NCBI RefSeq assembly: GCF_000383595.1
Contig: NZ_KB911581.1
Span: 4,806,496 to 4,870,495, forward strand
DNA length: 64,000 nt
Source of the DNA: Streptomyces bottropensis ATCC 25435
Lineage (GTDB): Bacteria > Actinomycetota > Actinomycetes > Streptomycetales > Streptomycetaceae
Direction of reading: 5' to 3'
Shown: one piece after another, positions 57,138 to 64,000 of the stretch
Layout of the letters: each line of letters begins with the position of its first letter
Numbering within the stretch: position 1 is the first letter of the stretch
Translations under genes and position numbers: made by a program
Notes under the pieces: model-generated
What the model was told of the DNA's origin: nothing
The model's input: the letters and a program-made list of their open reading frames with translations, nothing else
Databases searched by the model: none

Positions 57138-58787
57138 GTGGGCCCCACCGCCTACGAGCGGCACCGGGCGCTGCTCCACGACGTCGTACGGGCCATGGCG
57201 GCCGGTGAGTGCCGTATGCCCTTCACGGCGGCGACCGGGCAGGACGCCGCGGATGCGGGCATGCGATCGACCCGGACGGCCGCGAAGGTCTTCGCCTCCC
57301 TGCTGGGACGGCCCTTCGACCTCGACCAGCCGGGCGAACTGGGCCGGGTGGCCACCGAGTTCTCCCCGTACGGGATAGCCATGGGCATCGGCTATCCGCA
57401 CTGCGATCCCGCGGCGCTGGTGACCGCGGCCACGCGGGCGACGGCCGGATGGCGTGCCGCGGGCCCGTCCGAACGCGCCGGTCTGGCCGTGGAGATCCTG
57501 CGCCGGCTCAACACCCGAAGTCACGAACTGGCCCTCGCGGTGCACCACACCACCGGCCAGCCGCCGACGGCGGCGCTCCGGGCCGCCGGACCGCGCGCCC
57601 AGGACCGCGCGCTGGAGGCGGTGGCCCAGGCCTTCGCCGAGTCCGAGCGCGTTCCGGCCGACCTGCGCTGGGAGAGCGTCCGGGGGCGGGGACGGCCGCT
57701 GGAGATGCGGGGCACCTGCACCCTGGTGCCCCGCGGGGTGTCCCTGCTCATCGGCTGCGCCGACTATCCGCTCTGGAACGGCTACCCGGGCCTGTTCGCC
57801 AGCCTCGTCACCGGCAATCCCGTGATCGTGGCTCCGCACCCGAGGGCCGTACTGCCGCTGGCGATCACCGTGCGCGTGGCCCGGCAGGTGCTGGCGGAGG
57901 CCGGTCACTGCCCGGACATCGTGACGCTCGCGGTGGCCCCGCCGGAGGAGCGGCTGCACCGGCGGCTGGCCACGGACCCGGCCGTGCGCATCGTCGACTT
58001 CACCGGGTCGGCGCGGTTCGCCGACTGGCTGGAGCAGAACGCCCGGCAGGCCGTCGTGTTCGCCCAACGGACCGGCCTGAACACGGTGATCGTCGACTCC
58101 ACCGACGACTACCGCTCTCTCGTGCGCGGCCTCGCGGCCTCCCTGTGCCGGTGCAACGGCAGGCTCCGCACCACCCCGCAGAACCTCCTGGCGCCGGCGG
58201 CGGGCATCGCGACGGACGAAGGACGCAAGAGTCTGCGGGACCTCGGCGCCGACCTCGGCGAGGCGGTGGACCGGCTGCTCGGGCACCCCGCCCGGGTGGC
58301 AAGGCTGGTGGGAGCGATCACCGACGACACGGTCGCGGCGGAACTCGCGCGGGCCACGCGGTGCGGCACGGTGGTGCACCCCTCGCAGGCGCTGCGTCAT
58401 CCGGACCATCCCCACGCCGACGTGCGCAGCCCGCTGCTCGTCCGCCTGGACGCACGGGACGAACGGATCTACGCCCGGGAGTGGCCGGGACCGGTGGCCT
58501 TCCTGATCGGCACCGACTCGACCGCGCACAGCCTTGAACTGTTCCGCCGTACCGTGGGCCGCCACGGCGCGCTGTACGCGGCGGTCCACTCGACCGATCC
58601 GCTGGTGCTGGCGGTCGCCGAGGCGGCGGCGCTGGACGCCGGAACGCACCTGGTGCAGAACCTCGCGGACGACCTCCCAGCCGACCCCTCCTCGGCCGGA
58701 TCGGACCTCCCGGCCGGGGGCGCCCATTTCGTCACCGGCCGGTTCCGGGTCGTACGGTCCCGCCGGCACGTCGCCGCGGCGGCGTGA
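57138..58787 (+). CDS. paaN: PaaN-like protein of the aldehyde dehydrogenase superfamily, active-site Cys replaced
   Basis: 549 residues from GTG 57138 (GTG 57120, overlapping the aminotransferase, is possible). The whole chain follows phenylacetate degradation protein PaaN: FDLDQPGELGRVATEFSPYG, LAVHHTTGQPPTAALRAAGP, LVPRGVSLLIGCADYPLWNG, VIVDSTDDYRSLVRGLAASL. At the nucleophile position of PaaN and other aldehyde dehydrogenases, GQMCTTPQN is replaced by GRLRTTPQN, so Cys becomes Arg344. This version is probably catalytically dead, or acts differently. It is the second gene of the aminotransferase operon and converges on the Lrp gene. Confidence 0.85.
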   Translation: MGPTAYERHRALLHDVVRAMAAGECRMPFTAATGQDAADAGMRSTRTAAKVFASLLGRPFDLDQPGELGRVATEFSPYGIAMGIGYPHCDPAALVTAATRATAGWRAAGPSERAGLAVEILRRLNTRSHELALAVHHTTGQPPTAALRAAGPRAQDRALEAVAQAFAESERVPADLRWESVRGRGRPLEMRGTCTLVPRGVSLLIGCADYPLWNGYPGLFASLVTGNPVIVAPHPRAVLPLAITVRVARQVLAEAGHCPDIVTLAVAPPEERLHRRLATDPAVRIVDFTGSARFADWLEQNARQAVVFAQRTGLNTVIVDSTDDYRSLVRGLAASLCRCNGRLRTTPQNLLAPAAGIATDEGRKSLRDLGADLGEAVDRLLGHPARVARLVGAITDDTVAAELARATRCGTVVHPSQALRHPDHPHADVRSPLLVRLDARDERIYAREWPGPVAFLIGTDSTAHSLELFRRTVGRHGALYAAVHSTDPLVLAVAEAAALDAGTHLVQNLADDLPADPSSAGSDLPAGGAHFVTGRFRVVRSRRHVAAAA

Positions 58788-58796
58788 ACGGCGCGC

Positions 58797-59303
58797 TCAG
58801 GCGCTCCAGTCGGCTCCTCGCCCCCGCACCTCGTCGAAGACCAGCCAGGTGCGGGTCGACCGCACGCCCGGAATCGCCTGGATGTTCTCCAGCACCACGC
58901 GGCGCAGCAGTGCGTTGTCGGGCGTGCGGACCAGGGCGAGGACGTCGACGTCCCCCGTGACGAGGGCGACGTGCTCGATGTAGGGGATCTCGCGCAGCTC
59001 GCGCGAGATGTCCCGCCACGCGTTCTGCTCGATGGACATCGTGACGTACGCGCTGGTGCCGAGGCCCGCCCGTTGCGGGTTCAGCTGGGCGGTGAAGCCG
59101 GTGACGACCTCGTCGGCCAGCAGCCTGCCGATCCGCGTGTAGGCGTTGGCGCGTGAGATGTGCACCTGGTCGGCCAGGGCCCGGACCGACACCCGGCCGT
59201 CCTTCAGCAGCCGGGCCAGGATCTGCCGGTCGATGGCGTCGAGCGGGACGGGGACGGCAGTTCGTCCGGTCTCCTGGACCGGCGCGGGGAATTCCTCGGA
59301 CAC
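58797..59303 (-). CDS. Lrp/AsnC-family regulator
   Basis: 168 residues from the GTG at 59303, preceded by GGGAG. The HTH is SVRALADQVHISRANAYTRI, and the RAM ligand-binding domain follows (LGTSAYVTMSIEQNAWRDIS, YIEHVALVTGDVDVLALVRT). It is divergent from the E1-alpha gene, with a 120-base intergenic region containing AT-rich TATTGAACACATATTCC as the likely site of binding. It probably controls the dehydrogenase operon in response to an amino acid. Confidence 0.92.
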   Translation of the reverse strand: MSEEFPAPVQETGRTAVPVPLDAIDRQILARLLKDGRVSVRALADQVHISRANAYTRIGRLLADEVVTGFTAQLNPQRAGLGTSAYVTMSIEQNAWRDISRELREIPYIEHVALVTGDVDVLALVRTPDNALLRRVVLENIQAIPGVRSTRTWLVFDEVRGRGADWSA

Positions 59304-59423
59304 ATTGCTCTCCCGGGACGCGGGATCCGGCAGTTCATCGCCGGTTCCGCCGAAGTATTGAACACATATTCCGCAGTAGCGACCATTCTCCCGTCAAGTG
59401 TCCAGAGAAAGCGAGCGCCCTCC

Positions 59424-60596
59424 ATGTCCGTGAAGAGCCTCCGACAGACGGTCCAGGGCCTCCTGCCGTCGCTCACGCCGGTGCGGTTCGTGGCCGAGGA
59501 CGGCACGCCGGTGGCCAGGCCGCCGGCCGCGTACGCCGAGCCCCCGGCCGAGGTCCTGCGCGAGGCCCACCGGCGGATGGTGCTGGGGCGCCGGTTCGAC
59601 ACCCAGGCGACCGCCCTCACCAAGCAGGGGCGGCTCGCGGTCTACCCCTCCAGCCGGGGGCAGGAAGCCTGCCAGGTCGGCGCCGCGCTGGCGCTGCGCC
59701 CTGACGACTGGCTCTTCCCGACCTACCGGGACTCCGTCGCCCTGGTCACCCGCGGCATCGATCCCGTCGAGGTGCTGACACTGCTGCGCGGCGACTGGCA
59801 CTGCGGCTACGACCCCGCCGCGACCCGCACCGCGCCCCAGTGCACCCCCCTGGCCACCCAGGTCCTGCATGCCACCGGCATGGCGGAGTCCTTGCGCCGC
59901 AAGGGCGAGGACGGCGTGGCGATGGCTCTCGTCGGTGACGGCGCCACCAGCGAGGGCGACTTCCACGAGGCACTGAACTTCGCGGCGGTCTTCCGCGCGC
60001 CGGTCGTCTTCTTCGTCCAGAACAACAAGTACGCGATCTCCGTTCCGCTGGCCCGGCAGACCGCGGCGCCCGCCCTCGCCTACAAGGGCGTCGGCTACGG
60101 GGTGCGCTCCGAACAGGTCGACGGCAACGACCCGGTCGCCGTCCTGGCCGTGCTGACCGGGGCCGTGGCCCACGCCCGCGCCGGCCACGGCCCCGTCCTC
60201 GTCGAGGCGCACACCTACCGCATGGACGCCCACACCAACGCCGACGACGCCACCCGCTACCGGGACGCGGACGAGGTCGAGCAGTGGCGGGCCGCCGACC
60301 CGCTCACCCGCCTGGAGACGTATCTGCGGGCGCGCGGCGCGCTCACCGACCAGGACATCGCAGCCGTGGGGGAGGAGGCGGAGGCACTGGCCGCGGAGCT
60401 GCGCGCCGGGATGAACGCCGAGACCGTCGGCGACCCGCTGGAGCTGTTCGACCACGTCTACGCCGAGCCGACCCCGCAACTGCGCGAACAGCGCGCCCTG
60501 CTGGCGGCCGAACTGGCCGAGGCGGTCGAGACCGCCGAGACGGCCCGGTCCGCCGCGCCCGCCGACATCGCCACGCCGTACGCCCAGGAGGACTGA
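59424..60596 (+). CDS. 2-oxoacid dehydrogenase E1 component, alpha subunit
   Basis: 390 residues from ATG 59424. The thiamine diphosphate motif GDGATSEGDFHEALNFAAVF ending in NNKYAISVPLA (about 171-210) and RGQEACQVGAALALRPDDWL are characteristic, with YRMDAHTNADDATRYR later. It matches the pyruvate/branched-chain 2-oxoacid E1-alpha type of separate alpha and beta subunits. The E1-beta gene follows after five bases. In the reaction the decarboxylated aldehyde is passed to the lipoyl group of E2. Confidence 0.93.
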   Translation: MSVKSLRQTVQGLLPSLTPVRFVAEDGTPVARPPAAYAEPPAEVLREAHRRMVLGRRFDTQATALTKQGRLAVYPSSRGQEACQVGAALALRPDDWLFPTYRDSVALVTRGIDPVEVLTLLRGDWHCGYDPAATRTAPQCTPLATQVLHATGMAESLRRKGEDGVAMALVGDGATSEGDFHEALNFAAVFRAPVVFFVQNNKYAISVPLARQTAAPALAYKGVGYGVRSEQVDGNDPVAVLAVLTGAVAHARAGHGPVLVEAHTYRMDAHTNADDATRYRDADEVEQWRAADPLTRLETYLRARGALTDQDIAAVGEEAEALAAELRAGMNAETVGDPLELFDHVYAEPTPQLREQRALLAAELAEAVETAETARSAAPADIATPYAQED

Positions 60597-60601
60597 CCAC
60601 C

Positions 60602-61627
60602 ATGACCAAAGTGACGATGGCGCAGGCGCTGAACACCGCGCTGCGCGACGCGCTGAGCGAGGACGAGCGGGTGCTGGTCTTCGGCGAGGACGTCGGCCCG
60701 CTCGGCGGTGTCTTCCGGATCACCGACGGGCTGACCCGTGACTTCGGCGAGGAGCGCTGCTTCGACACCCCGCTGGCCGAGGCCGGCATCGTGGGTCTGG
60801 CCGTCGGCATGGCGATGGGCGGCTTCCGGCCCGTCGTCGAGATGCAGTTCGACGCCTTCGCCTACCCCGCGTTCGAGCAGATCGCCTCGCACGTCGCCAA
60901 GCTGCGCAACCGCACCCGTGGACGGCTGACCCTGCCGATGGTCATCCGCATCCCCTACGCCGGCGGCATCGGCGGAGTCGAGCACCACTGCGACTCCAGC
61001 GAGGCGTACTACGCGCACACCCCCGGGCTGAAGGTCGTCACCCCCGCGACCGCTCAGGACGCGTACTGGCTGCTGCGGGACGCCGTCGCCGACCCCGACC
61101 CGGTGGTCTTCCTGGAGCCCAAGAAGCTGTACTGGTCGAAGGAGGACACCGACCTCCGGCACCGCGGCGCCCTGCCCTTCGGCCGGGCGGCGATCCGGCG
61201 GGAGGGCCGCGACGCCACACTCGTCGCCTACGGCCCGTCGGTCCCGGTCGCCCTGGCCGCGGCCGAGGCTGCGGCGGCCGAGGGCATCGACCTGGAGGTC
61301 GTCGACCTGCGCACCCTCGTGCCCTTCGACGACGAGACGGTCACCGCGTCCGTACACCGCACCGGCCGCTGCGTGGTCGTCCAGGAGGCCCAGGGCTTCG
61401 CCGGCGTCGGAGCGGAGATCGCCGCACGCGTCCAGGAACGCTGCTTCCACTCCCTGGCCGCGCCCGTCCTGCGGGTGACCGGCTTCGACATCCCCTACCC
61501 GCCGCCCAAGCTGGAGCACGCCCACCTGCCCGGCGTCGACCGGATCCTCGACGCCGTCGACCGTCTCCAGTTCGCCGACGACCCGGACGTCCGGCACCTC
61601 GGCCTGCCGAAGGGAGCAGCCGCATGA
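60602..61627 (+). CDS. 2-oxoacid dehydrogenase E1 component, beta subunit
   Basis: 341 residues from ATG 60602, preceded by AGGAGG. Transketolase central and C-terminal domains are visible: ERVLVFGEDVGPLGGVFRIT, EAGIVGLAVGMAMGGFRPVV, GGIGGVEHHCDSSEAYYAHT, DATLVAYGPSVPVALAA and VQEAQGFAGVGAEIAARVQE. Its stop overlaps the E2 start by 4 bases (ATGA). It forms the alpha2-beta2 E1 with the upstream gene. Confidence 0.94.
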   Translation: MTKVTMAQALNTALRDALSEDERVLVFGEDVGPLGGVFRITDGLTRDFGEERCFDTPLAEAGIVGLAVGMAMGGFRPVVEMQFDAFAYPAFEQIASHVAKLRNRTRGRLTLPMVIRIPYAGGIGGVEHHCDSSEAYYAHTPGLKVVTPATAQDAYWLLRDAVADPDPVVFLEPKKLYWSKEDTDLRHRGALPFGRAAIRREGRDATLVAYGPSVPVALAAAEAAAAEGIDLEVVDLRTLVPFDDETVTASVHRTGRCVVVQEAQGFAGVGAEIAARVQERCFHSLAAPVLRVTGFDIPYPPPKLEHAHLPGVDRILDAVDRLQFADDPDVRHLGLPKGAAA

Positions 61628-63108
61628 CCACCGCGACACACGCCGAACAACTGTTCCGGCTCCCCGACCTCGGTGAGGGCCTCACCGACGCCGAGATCGT
61701 CGAGTGGAAGGTCGCGGTCGGCGACACGGTCACGATCGACCAGATCGTCGTCGAGGTCGAGACCGCCAAGGCGGCGGTGGAGGTGCCGGTCCCGTACGCG
61801 GGCACGGTGCTGCGCCTGCACGCGGAGGCGGGCACGCCACTGGCGGTGGGAGAGCCGCTGATCACGGTGGGTGCGGCCACCTCCGGCGGGAACGGCGACC
61901 GGGGCGCGGGCCCGATCGGCCCGTCCCTCGCCGGGTCCGCCGGGGAAGCCGCTCGACCGGACACCGCGGCGGAACGGTACCGGGAGGAGGAGCAGGCCGG
62001 CTCCGGCAACGTCCTGATCGGCTACGGCACCGGCCACGGCCCGGCCCCGCGCCGCCGGCGCAGACACCCCGGCGCGTCGTCGGCCACCGGCGCGCCCCTG
62101 GTCGTCGGCCACACGCCTGCCGGAGGCGGCGCCACGGCGGCCGATCGCCCGGTACCGCCGGCGCCCTCCGCACGGCAGACGGCGCCGACGCCGGTCGACG
62201 GACCCACGCGGCTCACCGCGCCCCGCGCCATCTCGCCGCTGGTCCGCAGGATGGCCCGGGACCACGGGATCGACCTCGCCGCTCTGACGCCCTCCGGCCC
62301 GGCCGGCATCGTGCTGCGCCGTGACGTGGAGCGGGCCGTCGAGCTGGCCCGGCAGACCGTGTCGCGGCCCGCGCCCGCGCCGGCTCCGCGACCGCAGCGG
62401 GACCCCGCACCGGCGGGCCCCGAACGCATCCCGCTGCGCGGACTGCGCCGCGCGGTCGCCGACAAGCTCTCCCGCAGCCGCACCGAGATCCCCGACGCCA
62501 CCACCTGGGTCGACGTGGACGCCACGGGCCTGCTGCGGGCGAAGAGGGAACTGAACGCCGCCGCACCGGGCGGCCGCGTCGGGCTGCTCGCCCTGCTGGC
62601 CCGCATCTGTGTCGCCGGACTGGCCCGCTTCCCGGAGCTGAACTCCACCGTCGACACCGAGCGTCGCGAGATCGTCCGCTTCGACGAGGTGCATCTGGGT
62701 TTCGCCGCCCAGACCGACCGCGGCCTGATGGTCCCCGTCGTCCGTGACGCCCACCGTCTGACGACGGCCCAACTGGCCGCGGAACTTGCCCGGTTGACCG
62801 AACTCGCCCGAGGCGGCAACCTCCCGCCGGCGGCGCTGACCGGCGGCACGTTCACCCTCAACAACTACGGGGTGTTCGGTGTCGACGGATCGACACCCAT
62901 CATCAACCACCCCGAGGCCGCCCTCCTCGGTGTGGGCCGCATCGTCGACAAGCCGTGGGTGGTGGACGGGGAGCTGACCGTCCGCAAGGTCACCCAGCTG
63001 TCGTTCAGCTTCGACCACCGCGTGTGTGACGGCGGCGTGGCCGGCGGCTTCCTGCGCTACGTCGCCGACTGCGTGGAACGCCCGTCGATCCTGCTCGCCG
63101 ACGTCTGA
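61624..63108 (+). CDS. Dihydrolipoamide acyltransferase (E2)
   Basis: 494 residues. A lipoyl domain (about 8-84) carries Lys49 in VETAKAAVEV. After a disordered Ala/Pro linker there is a peripheral subunit-binding domain (about 200-240, ISPLVRRMARDHGIDLAALT) and the CoA-dependent catalytic domain (about 270-494) with the active-site His465-Asp469 in FSFDHRVCDGG. One lipoyl domain only, as in branched-chain 2-oxoacid E2. Overlaps the E1-beta gene. An E3 is not in this operon; the lpd gene at 46.8 kb could supply it. Confidence 0.94.
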   Translation: MTTATHAEQLFRLPDLGEGLTDAEIVEWKVAVGDTVTIDQIVVEVETAKAAVEVPVPYAGTVLRLHAEAGTPLAVGEPLITVGAATSGGNGDRGAGPIGPSLAGSAGEAARPDTAAERYREEEQAGSGNVLIGYGTGHGPAPRRRRRHPGASSATGAPLVVGHTPAGGGATAADRPVPPAPSARQTAPTPVDGPTRLTAPRAISPLVRRMARDHGIDLAALTPSGPAGIVLRRDVERAVELARQTVSRPAPAPAPRPQRDPAPAGPERIPLRGLRRAVADKLSRSRTEIPDATTWVDVDATGLLRAKRELNAAAPGGRVGLLALLARICVAGLARFPELNSTVDTERREIVRFDEVHLGFAAQTDRGLMVPVVRDAHRLTTAQLAAELARLTELARGGNLPPAALTGGTFTLNNYGVFGVDGSTPIINHPEAALLGVGRIVDKPWVVDGELTVRKVTQLSFSFDHRVCDGGVAGGFLRYVADCVERPSILLADV

Positions 63109-63169
63109 CGGGACTCTCCACCGTCTCTGCTCGCCACTGCGCCCAGGACGCAGTGCACCCCTCGATCGA

Positions 63170-63181
63170 CCGAACGTTCGG
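63170..63181. promoter_or_regulatory. Operator-like palindrome CCGAACGTTCGG
   Basis: A perfect 12-bp palindrome 118 bases before the thiolase gene, in the 190-base gap after E2. It has the form of a TetR-type half-site pair (CCGAAC-GTTCGG), a family that often controls phenylacetate and aromatic degradation genes. No TetR gene is in the window. Confidence 0.5.
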
Positions 63182-63298
63182 CCTGGAGTTCCCCCTTGCC
63201 CACCGCCTTTCACTCCGCCGTCACCCACTTGGCCGCCGTGACCGGACCGGCCGCGGTCGCCCGGTCCCCCCGCCATGCCCCCGCGAAGGAGCCCACCC

Positions 63299-64000
<702 letters not shown>

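Overview
The window reads as chromosomal DNA of a Streptomyces or very close actinomycete. GC is very high with strong third-position G/C bias, GTG starts are frequent, many genes are coupled by 4-base ATGA or GTGA overlaps, and the content is typical: ECF sigma factors, ANTAR and PP2C/SpoIIE phosphatases, STAS/HATPase anti-sigma switches, DUF1707, a large secreted glycosidase, CsbD and RNase J. No rRNA, tRNA, CRISPR array, insertion sequence or prophage was seen.

Layout. 1-2 kb: end of a small disordered protein gene, then an ECF42 sigma factor with its DGPF/YCII partner and a matching promoter. 2.3-12.1 kb: a signalling block with a soluble multi-HAMP hybrid histidine kinase, an ANTAR-GAF-PAS-PP2C phosphatase, an RsbW-like ATPase, a SigB/SigF-type stress sigma factor, a STAS protein and a MEDS-HATPase protein. 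12-21 kb: mixed hypothetical genes, including a membrane-anchored Mrr-type nuclease, two propeller-like proteins, a luciferase-like oxidoreductase, a methyltransferase and DUF1707. 21-29.5 kb: secreted hydrolases, an aminoglycoside phosphotransferase broken by one stop codon, a MarR locus with an exceptional operator, a toxin-antitoxin-like pair and CsbD. 30-36 kb: an NDH-2-like flavoprotein with an ECF41 sigma factor, a DUF2975/HTH pair, a PLP decarboxylase with a divergent Lrp regulator, a candidate non-coding RNA and a cold-shock gene. 36-46 kb: RNase J, a deleted hydrolase relic, a flavin monooxygenase-SDR-aldehyde dehydrogenase operon with a convergent AraC regulator, and HxlR/thioesterase and SDR genes. 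46-55.5 kb: dihydrolipoyl dehydrogenase, a 1007-residue secreted glycoside hydrolase, GNAT and ANTAR genes, a wrecked ctaD and an HxlR/RidA pair. 56-64 kb: an amino-acid or aryl-acid catabolic cluster with an aminotransferase, a PaaN-like protein, Lrp, 2-oxoacid dehydrogenase E1 alpha/E1 beta/E2 and the start of a thiolase.

How it fits together. The left part is rich in switches for general stress and osmotic or redox signals. The right part is catabolic: the aminotransferase would make 2-oxoacids, the E1/E2 complex (with an E3 such as the one at 46.8 kb) would make acyl-CoA, and the thiolase would cleave it, under a divergent Lrp. At least four genes are visibly decaying (PLP decarboxylase relic, aminoglycoside phosphotransferase, dienelactone-type hydrolase, ctaD), a high density for a core Streptomyces segment.

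Most notable observations: an almost ideal ECF42 promoter; a 41-bp MarR operator with perfect 19-bp arms; a Fic/Doc-like toxin whose catalytic motif is gone, with a palindrome where the ribosome site should be; a secreted protease followed by a tiny protein carrying the same WTPERM motif as its pro-region; a PaaN homologue whose active-site cysteine is arginine; and a terminator-ended transcript-like region at 35.28-35.77 kb with no convincing ORF.
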